From Streptomyces flaveolus (GTDB taxonomy: Bacteria; Actinomycetota; Actinomycetes; Streptomycetales; Streptomycetaceae), in assembly GCF_000716535.1 (NCBI RefSeq), contig NZ_JNWV01000050.1:33295-97294 (forward strand): DNA of 64,000 nt. The letters run 5' to 3'. A model generated the notes under the pieces. It was not told the origin of the DNA and made no database searches. It saw only the letters and a program-made list of their open reading frames with translations. Each line of letters starts with the position of its first letter. Within the stretch, counting starts at the first letter, position 1. This document shows positions 18,258 to 27,364 of the stretch, piece after piece. The translations under genes and the position numbers were made by a program.

Positions 18258-19775
18258 CTAGCGCAGGCCGTACAGCGGCGGTTCCTTCGTGCCCTCGCCG
18301 TTGACGACGATCCAGGTGCCGTCGGCGCGCAGCAGCTGGGTGCGTGCGGCCAAGCGGTTGGTGGTGACCATGACGCCGTCGTCCTCGCCGATCCGGTCCC
18401 CGTCGCCGGTGTCGAAGGTCCACAGCCGGCCGTTCGCGCCGAGTACGGCCACCCGGTCGGGGCCGGTGGAGACCAGCCCGGCGACCTCGTCCGCCCCGGC
18501 GCGCCACAGCCGCCGTCCGTCGCCGAGGGCGTAGGCCGAGACGTGGTCGGCGTCGTAGCCGCCCGGCTTGGCGGTGGCGACGACGAGGGTGTGCCCGCTG
18601 ACCGTCGCCGGCAGGGCGGGCCGTGCCGTGAAGCCCTCGCCGGAGACCTGCCGGAGCATCAGGTCCTCGTCGTCGGCGGAGAGCGGGATCCGCACCGGGT
18701 CGCCGTCGTCGGCGGGGTAGGCGAGGACGGCCGCGACACCGCGCTCGTCGCGCTCCTCCAGCAGCAGGGTGAACGGTTCGGCACTGATCACCATGGCCGT
18801 GTCGACGGGGCTCTCCACGGGCAGCGCCCGGCTGCCGCGCTGTCTGCCGGTGGCGGCGTCCAGGGTCACCACCCGTCCGCTGCCCTTCTCCTGTGCCTGG
18901 CAGGTGACCACGACCCGGGCGGTGCCGCCGGCCGCGGAGACGACGTTCGGCGTGCATGTCCCGTCGGCCTTCGTCCCGCGCAGCTCGGTGGTCCAGCGCG
19001 GCCGGCCGTCGGTGAGGCCGTACGCGCGCACCCCGGTGTCGGTGAGCGCGAGGGCCACGTCGCCGTCGGCCGCGAGCAGGCCGTCGCTGCCGGAGGTGAA
19101 GGCGGAGACGCCCTTGAAGTTCCGCTGCCACAGCGTGCGGCCGGTGCGGGTGTCGACGCCCCACACGGTGTCGCAGGGTTTCTGGTAGCGGGCGAAGGCG
19201 ACCAGGCCGACGCCGTCGGCGAGGCCCTCGCTCATCCCGCACACCGATTCGCGCACCGGCGCCCGCAGCGTCCAGCGGACCTCGCCGTCGCGGGCGTCGT
19301 AGGCGACCAGCGTGTCGCTGCGCACGCGGACCACGGTCGAGCCGTGCGCGCCGACGGTCCACACGCCCTCGGCCCGGACGCTCGACGGCCGGTCGTGGCC
19401 GGCCTGCCAGGCGAGGTCGAGCACCGGTCCGCGCATCCACAGGTACGCCTGCCATCCGGGCCACAGCGCGAGCAGCACGCCGGTGACGGCGAGGACGGCG
19501 GGCACGGCCTTGCCGGGGCGCCGGTCGGTGAACTTCCCGATGGTGAGCAGGAGGGCGATGTAGCCGGTGAAGGTCAGTGCGAAGGCCAGGAGGAGGGTGG
19601 GCGTGGTGCCGTCGGGGCAGGGCCGGTACCGGCCGCCGCAGGAGCCGCCCGGGACGGACGTCCAGCCGAGGACGTGGAACTCCACCGCGAGCCCGGCCGC
19701 GGCACCGGCGGCCACGACCGCGAGACCCGCCCGCACTCCGCGCCACCCCGTGCGCGGTCCGCCGCCTTGGACCAC
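18258..19775 (-). CDS. membrane-anchored PQQ-type beta-propeller protein
   Basis: A 505-residue protein. Three hydrophobic segments in the first 115 residues (LAVVAAGAAAGLAVEF, LLLAFALTFTGYIALLLTI, LAVTGVLLALWPG) anchor an extracellular domain of PQQ-like propeller repeats such as AYDARDGEVRWTL, VDTRTGRTLWQ, AYGLTDGRPRWTT and AYALGDGRRLWRA. These repeats usually serve binding or scaffold roles; no PQQ enzyme active site is evident. GTG start with GGGGGAG upstream. Divergent from the first ABC transporter. Function unknown. Confidence 0.78.
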   Translation of the reverse strand: MVQGGGPRTGWRGVRAGLAVVAAGAAAGLAVEFHVLGWTSVPGGSCGGRYRPCPDGTTPTLLLAFALTFTGYIALLLTIGKFTDRRPGKAVPAVLAVTGVLLALWPGWQAYLWMRGPVLDLAWQAGHDRPSSVRAEGVWTVGAHGSTVVRVRSDTLVAYDARDGEVRWTLRAPVRESVCGMSEGLADGVGLVAFARYQKPCDTVWGVDTRTGRTLWQRNFKGVSAFTSGSDGLLAADGDVALALTDTGVRAYGLTDGRPRWTTELRGTKADGTCTPNVVSAAGGTARVVVTCQAQEKGSGRVVTLDAATGRQRGSRALPVESPVDTAMVISAEPFTLLLEERDERGVAAVLAYPADDGDPVRIPLSADDEDLMLRQVSGEGFTARPALPATVSGHTLVVATAKPGGYDADHVSAYALGDGRRLWRAGADEVAGLVSTGPDRVAVLGANGRLWTFDTGDGDRIGEDDGVMVTTNRLAARTQLLRADGTWIVVNGEGTKEPPLYGLR

Positions 19776-19889
19776 TGTGTCTCCCCCACCGTGTCCCGCC
19801 CCCGACGCCCCCCGCGCCGATCAAGGGGGCTGGAGCATACCGCGCCCGCTCGAGTGGCAGCCGTCCCGAGCCCGTCTTAGCGTGGCCGC

Positions 19890-20843
19890 ATGATCGAGCT
19901 GGACGGGCTGACCAAGCGGTACGGCGAGAAGGTGGCGGTCGATCACCTCACCTTCACCGTCCGGCCGGGCATCGTGACGGGGTTCCTCGGGCCCAACGGC
20001 GCCGGGAAGTCCACGACCATGCGGATGATCCTGGGGCTCGACCGGCCCACCGCCGGCGACGTCCGGATCGACGGTACGCACTACGACCGGCTCAAGGACC
20101 CGCTGACGTACATCGGCGCGCTGCTGGACGCCAAGGCCGTGCACGGCGGCCGGAGCGCCTGGAACCACCTGCTCTGTCTCGCGCAGAGCAACGGCATCCC
20201 GGAGCGCCGGGTGGCCGAGGTGCTGGAGACCGTCGGGCTGACCGCCGTGGCCCGCAAGAAGGCGAAGGGGTTCTCGTACGGCATGGGGCAGCGGCTCGGG
20301 ATCGCGGCCGCGCTGCTCGGGGACCCGCGGATCCTGATGTTCGACGAGCCGGTCAACGGCCTCGACCCGGAGGGCATCCACTGGATCCGGAACCTCATGA
20401 AGTCGCTGGCCGCGCAGGGCCGGACGGTGTTCGTGTCGAGCCATCTGATGAGCGAGATGGCGCTGACGGCCGATCACCTGGTGGTCATCGGGCAGGGACG
20501 GCTGCTCGCGGACACCTCCATGGCCGACTTCATCCGGACGAACTCGCGGTCGTACGTGCGGATCCGCTCCCCGCAGCGCGAGCGGCTGCTCGACGTGCTG
20601 CACCAGGCCGGGATCACCGTCGTGGAGGCGGGCGGCGGGGCGCTGGAGGTGGAGGGCGGCAAGGCGGAGCAGATCGGTGAGCTGGCCGCGCGGTACGGGC
20701 TCGTGCTGCACGAGCTGAGCCCGCGGCAGGCCTCGCTGGAGGAGGCGTTCATGGAGCTGACGGCACAGGCGGTTCAGTACCACGCGCAGGCCGGTCCCGG
20801 TGCCGCCCCGCAGGACTGGGGCGCCGGCTGGAAGGGGGCCTGA
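19890..20843 (+). CDS. ABC transporter ATP-binding protein
   Basis: A 317-residue ABC-2-type ATPase. Walker A GPNGAGKST (34-42), signature SYGMGQRLG in place of LSGGQ, Walker B ILMFDEPVNGLD, then the switch His in VFVSSHLMSEM. It pairs with the permease that begins 4 bp after its stop. Paralogous to the ATPase at 21753. TAGCGT (19878-19883) lies 6 nt before the ATG and no Shine-Dalgarno is seen, as for leaderless messages. The substrate is unknown; similar pairs act in antibiotic or peptide resistance. Confidence 0.9.
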   Translation: MIELDGLTKRYGEKVAVDHLTFTVRPGIVTGFLGPNGAGKSTTMRMILGLDRPTAGDVRIDGTHYDRLKDPLTYIGALLDAKAVHGGRSAWNHLLCLAQSNGIPERRVAEVLETVGLTAVARKKAKGFSYGMGQRLGIAAALLGDPRILMFDEPVNGLDPEGIHWIRNLMKSLAAQGRTVFVSSHLMSEMALTADHLVVIGQGRLLADTSMADFIRTNSRSYVRIRSPQRERLLDVLHQAGITVVEAGGGALEVEGGKAEQIGELAARYGLVLHELSPRQASLEEAFMELTAQAVQYHAQAGPGAAPQDWGAGWKGA

Positions 20844-20847
20844 CGCC

Positions 20848-21621
20848 ATGGCGGCCGTACAGGTCATCCGGTCCGAGTGGACCAAGGTCCGGTCGGTGGC
20901 GTCCACGGTGTGGACGCTGTCGCTGGCCGTGGTGGTCACCGTCGCCCTCGGGATGCTGATCTGCGCGCTGTCGAACCGGCAGTTCGCGAACATGCCCGCG
21001 CGGGAGCGGCTCTCCTTCGACCCGACAAGCGTCAGTTTCGCGGGCATGACCCTGGGCCAGCTCGCGATGATCGTGTTCGGGGTGCTGGTCGTCTCCACCG
21101 AGTACAGCACTGGCATGATCCGCGTCTCGCTGGCGGCCGTACCCCAGCGCGGCACCTTCCTGTTCGGCAAGGTCGCGGTGGCCGCCGCGCTCGCGCTCGC
21201 CGTCGGCATGGTGACGAGCTTCGCCGCGTTCTTCCTCGGCCAGGCCCTGCTGGGCTCCCACCGGGCCGCCATCGGCGACCCCGGCGTGCTGCGGGCGGTC
21301 TTCGGCGGCGGGCTCTACATGACCCTGATCGCGATGTTCTCCATGGGCGTCGCCGCGATGCTGCGCTCGCCGATGCTGTCCCTCGGCATCCTGATGCCGT
21401 TCTTCTTCCTGATCTCCAACATCCTCGGCAACGTCGACGCCACCAAGAAGATCGGACGCTTCCTGCCCGACCAGGCCGGCAGCCGGATCCTGCGGGTGGT
21501 GCCGCGCGTGGCCGACGACACGCCCTACGGCCCCTGGGCCGGGCTCGGGATCATGGCGCTGTGGGTGATCGCCGCGCTGGCCGGCGGCTACCTCCTCCTC
21601 AAGCGCCGGGACGCCCAGTAG
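20848..21621 (+). CDS. ABC-2-type transporter permease
   Basis: A 257-residue membrane protein with about six transmembrane helices. It starts VQVIRSEWTKVRSVASTVWTL, the cytoplasmic entry typical of this ABC permease family, and has EYSTGMIRVSLAAVPQR after helix 2, which the permease at 23138 shares. It forms the membrane partner of the ATPase just upstream. No Cys-rich or catalytic motif. Confidence 0.88.
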   Translation: MAAVQVIRSEWTKVRSVASTVWTLSLAVVVTVALGMLICALSNRQFANMPARERLSFDPTSVSFAGMTLGQLAMIVFGVLVVSTEYSTGMIRVSLAAVPQRGTFLFGKVAVAAALALAVGMVTSFAAFFLGQALLGSHRAAIGDPGVLRAVFGGGLYMTLIAMFSMGVAAMLRSPMLSLGILMPFFFLISNILGNVDATKKIGRFLPDQAGSRILRVVPRVADDTPYGPWAGLGIMALWVIAALAGGYLLLKRRDAQ

Positions 21622-21669
21622 ACACGGTCGTCACGTCCCGTGATGCTCTGGCTTTACTTTCTTTTGGGC

Positions 21670-21692
21670 GGAACCGTCAGCGCCTGGATATC
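21670..21692 (+). promoter_or_regulatory. possible ECF-sigma promoter of the second ABC operon
   Basis: GGAAC at 21670-21674 is followed after 16 nt by TCCT, which resembles the AAC-N16-TC pattern of SigE-type envelope-stress promoters. Such short patterns occur by chance, so this is tentative. Confidence 0.25.
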
Positions 21693-21752
21693 CTCCTAAC
21701 CCTTACGGGGGCGTGTGCCCCGCTGTCCTGAACCTTTCGATGGGTGCGGAGC

Positions 21753-23141
21753 ATGATCGAGGCTGTCGGCCTGACCAAGCGCTACGGCGACAAGACCGCC
21801 GTGTACAACCTTTCCTTCCAGGTGCGGCCAGGGGCCGTGACCGGCTTCCTGGGGCCGAACGGCTCGGGCAAGTCCACGACGATGCGGATGATCCTCGGGC
21901 TGGACAACCCCACGGCCGGGTCGGTCACCATCGGCGGCTACCCGTACCGCAAGCTGCCCAACGCCCCCCGGCAGGTCGGCGCGCTGCTCGACGCCAAGGC
22001 CGTGCACGGCGGCCGGAGCGCCCGCAACCACCTGCTGAGCCTCGCCCAGCTGTCCGGCATCCCGGCCCGGCGCGTGGACGAGGTGCTCGGCGTCGTCGGT
22101 CTCCAGGACGTGGCCAAAAAGCGTTCCAAGGGCTTCTCGCTCGGCATGGGTCAGCGCCTCGGCATCGCCGCCGCACTGCTCGGCGACCCGCAGGTGCTGC
22201 TCTTCGACGAGCCGGTCAACGGCCTCGACCCCGAGGGCATCCTCTGGGTCCGCAACCTGATGAAGGCGCTCGCGGCCGAGGGCCGTACGGTCTTCGTCTC
22301 CTCGCACCTGATGAGCGAGATGGCGCTGACCGCCGACCACCTCATCGTCATCGGACGCGGACAGCTCCTCGCCGACATGAGCGTGCGGGACTTCATCTCG
22401 GCCAACTCGGCCGACTTCGCGCGCGTCCGCACGCCCGACACCGAGCCGCAGTCGCGCGAGAAGCTGACCTCCGCGCTCACCGAGGCGGGCGGGCACGTGC
22501 TGCCCGAGCAGGACGGCGCGCTCCGGGTCACCGGACTGCCGCTGCCCCGGATCAGCGACCTCGCGCACGACTCGGGCGTCCGGCTGTGGGAGCTGTCCCC
22601 GCACCAGGCCTCGCTGGAGGAGGCGTACATGCGGATGACGCAGGGCGCCGTCGACTACCGCTCGACCATCGACCAGAAGGCGGGCCTCCAGCAGCCGCTG
22701 CCGCCCGGCGCCCCGGCGCCCATGCCGGTACCGGGCCAGGGCCAGCACGGCTGGTACGCCCCGCCGCCGCCCCAGCAGGGCGGCCAGCCCTTCGCGATGC
22801 CTCCCGCCGGCCCGTACGGCGGCGCCCCGGCGGCCGGCTACGGCGCTCCGGGCACGGCACCGGGTTCGGCACCCGGCGGAGCGGCGGCCGCGGCGGGAGC
22901 GGCCAACCCGTACGCCCAGCCGGCCGGGCCGGCCCCGCAGGCACAGCCCGCCGCGCAGGCACCCTCCGGCGGCTCGGCGCCGCAGGGCCAGCCCCCGGTC
23001 TTGGCCAAGGCGACTCCGGCCGCCGCCCCGCCCGCCCCGCAGCAGGCACCCGCTGCGGCTCCCCCGGCCCCCGCGCCCAGCACGGCCGCCGCGCCCGCCT
23101 CCGCACCCGCCGACCCGACCCAGCCCGAGGACGCCCGATGA
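21753..23141 (+). CDS. ABC transporter ATP-binding protein with Pro/Ala-rich tail
   Basis: A 462-residue protein. Residues 1-306 are an ABC-2 ATPase very close to the one at 19890: Walker A GPNGSGKST (34-42), SLGMGQRLG, VLLFDEPVNGLD, SSHLMSEMALTADH. Residues 307-462 are a low-complexity tail rich in Pro, Ala, Gly and Gln (for example AAPPAPQQAP), unusual for an ATPase subunit. The ATG at 21753 matches the start of the paralogue; a GTG at 21744 is possible. The stop overlaps the permease start (ATGA). Confidence 0.88.
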   Translation: MIEAVGLTKRYGDKTAVYNLSFQVRPGAVTGFLGPNGSGKSTTMRMILGLDNPTAGSVTIGGYPYRKLPNAPRQVGALLDAKAVHGGRSARNHLLSLAQLSGIPARRVDEVLGVVGLQDVAKKRSKGFSLGMGQRLGIAAALLGDPQVLLFDEPVNGLDPEGILWVRNLMKALAAEGRTVFVSSHLMSEMALTADHLIVIGRGQLLADMSVRDFISANSADFARVRTPDTEPQSREKLTSALTEAGGHVLPEQDGALRVTGLPLPRISDLAHDSGVRLWELSPHQASLEEAYMRMTQGAVDYRSTIDQKAGLQQPLPPGAPAPMPVPGQGQHGWYAPPPPQQGGQPFAMPPAGPYGGAPAAGYGAPGTAPGSAPGGAAAAAGAANPYAQPAGPAPQAQPAAQAPSGGSAPQGQPPVLAKATPAAAPPAPQQAPAAAPPAPAPSTAAAPASAPADPTQPEDAR

Positions 23142-24022
23142 GCACCCACCAGCCCCCGATGCCGCAGGCCCAGGCCGCCGCGCCCGACTGGCAGGCGGCG
23201 CCCGGCGGCCCGTACCCCGGCTACACCTCGCCCATCCCGGTCGTGCGCACCCACCTCGGGCACGCGCTGGCCTCCGAGTGGACGAAGATCAAGTCGGTGC
23301 GCTCCACGATGTGGACGCTCGGCGTGTTCGTCCTGCTCGTCGTCGGCATCGGCCTGCTGGTCGGCACGCTGGTCGAGGCCAACTCCGGCTCCGACAGCCT
23401 GAGCGGCGACAACCCGCTGTCGTTCGGCTTGTTCGGCCTGCTCCTCGGCAGCATCTGCCTCATGACGCTCGGCGTGCTGACCACGGCGTCGGAGTACGGC
23501 ACCGGCATGATCCGGACGACGATGACCGCGTGCCCCAGCCGGGCCCGGGTGCTCGCCGCCAAGTCGATCGTGTTCTTCGCCGTCGCCTTCGTCGTCACCC
23601 TGGTCACCTCAGGCTTCGTGGCCATGGTCCTGGCGTCCCTGCTGAAGAACACCGGCGCCCGCACCCCGACCGGCGGTGACTGGATCAAGGCCACCGTCGG
23701 CGTCAGCCTCTACATGGCGCTGCTCGGCCTGCTGTCGCTGCTGATCGGCTCGGTCATCCGGCACTCGGCGGGCGCCATCACCATCATGATCGGCGTGTTG
23801 CTCGCGCCGCTGGTGCTCGCGCTGTTCATGGTGACGGAGTCGCTGGAGAAGGTGCGCGAGTGGCTGGTCGAGTACTCGATCCCCAACCAGCTCGGCGTCT
23901 TCTACACCAACTCCCTGACCGACTCCGGCCCGTCCGGCTGGGACCCGCTGTGGATCATGATCGGCGTGACGGCGGCGGTGTACGCGGGCGCGTACGCGCT
24001 GCTCCAGAGCCGGGACGTGTAG
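23138..24022 (+). CDS. ABC-2-type transporter permease
   Basis: A 294-residue protein with about six transmembrane segments after a 45-residue Pro/Gln/Ala-rich N-terminal part. Core features match the permease at 20848: HALASEWTKIKSVRSTMWTL, then ASEYGTGMIRTTMTACPSR. Its extra disordered N-terminus mirrors the disordered C-terminus of its ATPase, to which it is translationally coupled. The two tails may interact; that is inference. Confidence 0.88.
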   Translation: MSTHQPPMPQAQAAAPDWQAAPGGPYPGYTSPIPVVRTHLGHALASEWTKIKSVRSTMWTLGVFVLLVVGIGLLVGTLVEANSGSDSLSGDNPLSFGLFGLLLGSICLMTLGVLTTASEYGTGMIRTTMTACPSRARVLAAKSIVFFAVAFVVTLVTSGFVAMVLASLLKNTGARTPTGGDWIKATVGVSLYMALLGLLSLLIGSVIRHSAGAITIMIGVLLAPLVLALFMVTESLEKVREWLVEYSIPNQLGVFYTNSLTDSGPSGWDPLWIMIGVTAAVYAGAYALLQSRDV

Positions 24023-24063
24023 GAGCCGGGACGGACGGAAGCCGGGGCGGATAGCCCTACGGC

Positions 24064-24396
24064 TCAGAACCTCGGCGCGTTACGGGACCGCTGCACCCGC
24101 GTGGTGCGGCGGTCCTTCGCGTTCCAGCAGGCCTTGTGCCAGTGCCGGCGGTCGTCGACGCCCGCGTACTCCGGCCAGGCCACCACGTGCGGGACACCGG
24201 AGGGGATCATCTGGTCGCAGCCCGGGCAGCGGTAGGTCTTGCCCTCCGCGCTGGCCCCGGCGACATGGCGCACGCTCCAGTCCTCGCCCTGCCAGTTCTC
24301 CGTGGACTGCCAGCCGCCGTACCGGCCGGCGTGGTCGTCCTCGGCGCTCCGGCCCGACGATCCGGCTGCCTTCGGTCGGTTGCGACGCGGGGACAC
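24064..24396 (-). CDS. small zinc-motif protein
   Basis: A 110-residue basic protein. Central motif YRCPGCDQMIPSG followed by H, then HWHKACW gives a CxxC plus H-x3-C pattern, a likely zinc-binding site of treble-clef type. The N-terminus (SPRRNRPKAAGSSGR) is basic and disordered. GTG start with GAGAGG 7 nt upstream; the longer in-frame extension to 24612 has no support. Streptomyces annotation often calls relatives ATP/GTP-binding, but no nucleotide motif is present. Possibly a nucleic-acid-binding protein. Confidence 0.7.
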   Translation of the reverse strand: MSPRRNRPKAAGSSGRSAEDDHAGRYGGWQSTENWQGEDWSVRHVAGASAEGKTYRCPGCDQMIPSGVPHVVAWPEYAGVDDRRHWHKACWNAKDRRTTRVQRSRNAPRF

Positions 24397-24456
24397 GGGA
24401 CACCTCTCGGGGCTATACAGGAAGCACTGCCCATCCAGCCTACGCGCCACCGAGGC

Positions 24457-24477
24457 GGGTACGCGTGGGGTACGCGT
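24457..24477. repeat. two direct repeats upstream of divergent genes
   Basis: GGGTACGCGT occurs at 24457-24466 and 24468-24477, an 11-bp period close to one helical turn. The site lies between the zinc-motif gene (minus) and the luciferase-like gene (plus), so it could be an operator for either. Confidence 0.35.
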
Positions 24478-24628
24478 AGGGAACCAACCCGTACAAGTCC
24501 CCCTCCAGGGCGACCCATTCTGCAGACAATCCGCAAATCTCTTCGGCGAGGCCGTGTCCTGGGCACGTGTCAGACGGTTATGCCGGGTGGGGGAGCTCCG
24601 GGTCGGAGCCAAGGAAGCAGGAAATGCG

Positions 24629-25657
24629 ATGCACGTAGGAAGTTTTGTGCTGGCGGCCCAGTTCCCGGGCCAGGGCCCCGGGGAGGCCCTGCACCGGGCC
24701 GTCCGCTCGGCGGAGGTCGCCGAGCGGTCCGGGCTGGACGCGGTGTGGCTCGCCGAGCACCACTTCGTGCCCTACGGCACATGCCCGTCCGCGGTCACCC
24801 TGGCCGCGCTGCTGCTCGGCCGCACCCGCCGCATCCGGGTCGGCACGGCCGTCAGCGTACTGCCCACGGCCCACCCGGTCGCCCTCGGCGAGCAGGCCGC
24901 GCTGCTGCATCTGACCAGTGGCGGCCGGTTCACGCTGGGCGTCGGGCGCGGCGGCCCCTGGGTGGACCTGGAGGTGTTCGGCGCGGGACTCCAGGCGTAC
25001 GAACACGGGTTCCCGGAGTCGCTCGATCTGCTGCTGCGGTGGCTGAGCGAACCGTCCGTGGCGGCCTCCGGGGAGCGGTACTCCTTCCGCGAGGTGCCGG
25101 TCGTCCCCCGCCCGTCGGAGGCCCTGACGGACACCCCGGGCCCCGAGGTCGTCCTCGCCTGCACCTCGCCGGCGAGCGTACGGCTGGCCGCCGAGCGCGG
25201 GCTGCCCATGCTGCTCGGCATGCACGTCGGGGACGAGGAGAAGGCCGAGATGGTCGCCCTGTGGCGGCGCTGCGCCCGCGCGGCGGGCCGGCCGGCCGAG
25301 GAGATCGCGGGCGCCGCGCATGTCTCCGCCGGGGTCTGTCAGCTCGCCGACCGGCGCACGGACGCGGCGGAGACGCTGCTGAAGGCGATGCCCGGCTGGC
25401 TGCGGCAGGGCCTGGACGCCCATGTGACGGTGGACGGACGGGCGCGCGCGATGCGCGACCCGTACGCCTACACCGAACTGCTCTGCGGACTGCACCCGGT
25501 GGGCACCCCGCGGCTCGCCGCCGACCGGCTCGCGGCGACCTCGGAGCGCACCGGCATCTCCCGCTTCGCCCTCCTGGTGGAGGGCTCGGGCGACCTCGCG
25601 GCCACGGAGGAGAACCTACGGCGCCTGGGCGCCGAGGTGCTGCCCCAGCTGCGCTGA
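24629..25657 (+). CDS. LLM-class flavin-dependent oxidoreductase
   Basis: A 342-residue luciferase-like monooxygenase: TIM-barrel strands with SGLDAVWLAEHHF (the conserved AEHH motif), RIRVGTAVSVLP and GGRFTLGVGRGGP. Members use FMN or F420 to oxidise a small substrate; the substrate is not predictable here. The ATG has AGGA 6 nt upstream. The strongly reduced spacing between barrel elements is normal for the family. It stands alone with no co-directional neighbour close by. Confidence 0.87.
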   Translation: MHVGSFVLAAQFPGQGPGEALHRAVRSAEVAERSGLDAVWLAEHHFVPYGTCPSAVTLAALLLGRTRRIRVGTAVSVLPTAHPVALGEQAALLHLTSGGRFTLGVGRGGPWVDLEVFGAGLQAYEHGFPESLDLLLRWLSEPSVAASGERYSFREVPVVPRPSEALTDTPGPEVVLACTSPASVRLAAERGLPMLLGMHVGDEEKAEMVALWRRCARAAGRPAEEIAGAAHVSAGVCQLADRRTDAAETLLKAMPGWLRQGLDAHVTVDGRARAMRDPYAYTELLCGLHPVGTPRLAADRLAATSERTGISRFALLVEGSGDLAATEENLRRLGAEVLPQLR

Positions 25658-25775
25658 CCGGCCTCCCACGCGCAAGCCACCTGGGGGGCTTGCCGCCCCG
25701 GTCCTCAATGCACCTCCCCCGCGGGTGGAGCGGCAAGCCGGTGGCTGTCCGTCCCGGCCGTACCGGAACCGCGCG

Positions 25776-26168
25776 TCAGCAGTCCCGGAGCTCCGGCGAC
25801 TGGTTCAGCAACTGGCTGCGCACCGACGTGAAGCGGGCCAACGTCTCGTCCACCGAGGCGTCCAGCGGGAACACCGCCACGCGGTGGCAGTTCTGGAAGG
25901 CCAGCCGGACACCGAAGTGCCGCTGCAACGCGCCGCGTATCGCGTCACTCGCGAGCGCACGCAGAAGCTGACCGCGCGCCTGCTCGTCCGGCGGGGGCGT
26001 CTGGTTGTCGGCGAAGGGTCCGCCGTCCACCTTCAGCTGGGCCACCAGGGAGCTGATCATCTCCCATGCGTAGGGCAGGGAGGTCCGGACGCAGTCGACG
26101 AATGCTGCTTCGTCGACCTCGCCTCGCTCGGCCTGTTCGAGTAGGGCCGGTGAGACGTCGAGCGACAT
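25776..26168 (-). CDS. conserved hypothetical protein
   Basis: A 130-residue soluble protein of unknown function with no motif I recognise. Start MSLDVSPALLEQAERGEVDEAAFVDCVRTSL is broken here for length: the key part is the DEAAFVDCVR helix; the C-terminal half has RHFGVRLAFQNCHRVAVFP. Two Cys residues lie in these segments. The ATG has a strong GAGGAGAA Shine-Dalgarno. It is divergent from nucS across a 275-bp spacer that contains two inverted repeats, and I recall the pair being neighbours in other Streptomyces. Confidence 0.7.
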   Translation of the reverse strand: MSLDVSPALLEQAERGEVDEAAFVDCVRTSLPYAWEMISSLVAQLKVDGGPFADNQTPPPDEQARGQLLRALASDAIRGALQRHFGVRLAFQNCHRVAVFPLDASVDETLARFTSVRSQLLNQSPELRDC

Positions 26169-26220
26169 GGGTTCTCCTCTCGCACCCCCGAAGAGCAGGG
26201 GTTGCCGGACAGATAGGGGA

Positions 26221-26288
26221 GTTCGCGATTTCGAACACGCTCGGTACAGGAGCCGCAACCTCCCGTTCCTACGGTAGGCAACCGTAGG
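26221..26288. promoter_or_regulatory. two inverted repeats between the 130-aa gene and nucS
   Basis: GTTCG-N6-CGAAC (26221-26236) and CCTACGGT-AGGCA-ACCGTAGG (26268-26288, perfect 8-bp arms) lie in the divergent spacer. The second is long enough to be a regulator site or a stem in RNA. The first has the half sites of an actinobacterial SOS box in reversed orientation, so it is probably not a LexA site. Confidence 0.45.
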
Positions 26289-26443
26289 TGACCACACCAG
26301 CAGAACGCGTATATGAACCGATCCCGTTACGCCCACAATCGGCCAGGGATGAACAAGAGTTTCAAGGGACAATTGGGGCGATCCACTGGGAGCTGGGCGG
26401 ACGGATCGCGAGCACCGGCGGGCGTCGAGTAGCGTTGCCGACC

Positions 26444-27115
26444 ATGCGTCTCGTCATTGCCCGATGCTCGGTCGACTACGCCGGCCGGCTCACCGCCCAC
26501 CTGCCCTCGGCGCCGCGACTGATCCTGGTCAAGGCGGACGGCAGCGTCTCCATCCACGCCGACGACCGGGCCTACAAGCCGCTCAACTGGATGTCGCCGC
26601 CCTGCACGCTGAAGGAGGGCACGGGCGAGGACGAGGGCGTGTGGACCGTCGTCAACAAGGCGGGCGAGAAACTGATCATCACGATGGAGGAGATCCTCCA
26701 CGACTCCTCGCACGAACTCGGTGTGGACCCGGGTCTGATCAAGGACGGCGTGGAAGCGCACCTCCAGGAACTGCTCGCCGACCGCATCGAGACGCTGGGC
26801 GAGGGATACACCCTCATCCGCCGCGAGTACATGACGGCGATCGGGCCCGTGGACATCCTGTGCCGGGACGCGGACGGCCAGACGGTGGCGGTCGAGATCA
26901 AGCGCCGGGGCGAGATCGACGGCGTGGAGCAACTGACGCGCTACCTCGACCTGTTGAACCGCGACCCGCACCTGGCCCCGGTCCGCGGCGTCTTCGCCGC
27001 CCAGGAGATCAAGCCCCAGGCCCGCGTCCTCGCCACCGACCGCGGCATCAACTGCCACATCCTGGACTACGACGCCCTGCGCGGCATCGAGGACGACAAG
27101 CTCCGCTTGTTCTGA
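26444..27115 (+). CDS. nucS: NucS/EndoMS mismatch-specific endonuclease
   Basis: A 223-residue nuclease that provides non-canonical mismatch repair in Actinobacteria, which lack MutS/MutL. The N-terminal DNA-binding dimer domain covers residues 1 to about 110. The RecB-like nuclease core has Asp137 in GPVDILCRD and Glu151-x-Lys153 in VAVEIKRRG, then GVEQLTRYL. The extreme C-terminus DDKLRLF fits a sliding-clamp interaction motif. The ATG at 26444 gives exactly the length I recall for S. coelicolor NucS. A TAGCGT box ends 8 nt before the start with no clear Shine-Dalgarno, so the message may be nearly leaderless. Confidence 0.93.
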   Translation: MRLVIARCSVDYAGRLTAHLPSAPRLILVKADGSVSIHADDRAYKPLNWMSPPCTLKEGTGEDEGVWTVVNKAGEKLIITMEEILHDSSHELGVDPGLIKDGVEAHLQELLADRIETLGEGYTLIRREYMTAIGPVDILCRDADGQTVAVEIKRRGEIDGVEQLTRYLDLLNRDPHLAPVRGVFAAQEIKPQARVLATDRGINCHILDYDALRGIEDDKLRLF

Positions 27116-27169
27116 CGGCAAGCCCCGCCGACCCTCCCGGTCCCCACGCCTTCCTCAGCCGCGCCCCCA

Positions 27170-27321
27170 CTCCACCGCCCGCATTCCCGCCACGACGGCG
27201 CTCGGCGACCGGGGCGGGGCGCCGCCGCGGCGCAGGGGAAGTTCCCGACCACTCAAGGCACCAGAGCGGGAAGGGAGTCCCCCACCCCCGCTCCGCCGCC
27301 CGCTTTCCCGCCGCGACGGCG
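27170..27321. repeat. 31-bp direct repeat downstream of nucS
   Basis: 27170-27200 and 27291-27321 match at 28 of 31 bases with a 121-bp period, in the 249-bp convergent spacer between nucS and the ATP-binding protein. The spacer encodes nothing convincing. Confidence 0.5.
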
Positions 27322-27364
27322 ACCGGGGGTGCCGAACCGGTCTGGGAGCGTCGGGCACCGTCGG

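Noticed and set aside
26221..26236. Possible LexA/SOS box near nucS
   Set aside because: The half sites are in the order GTTCG-N6-CGAAC, opposite to CGAAC-N4-GTTCG, and the spacing is wrong.
26288..26443. Upstream in-frame extension of NucS
   Set aside because: It would run through the promoter region and add residues not found at the start of the family; the ATG at 26444 gives the normal length.
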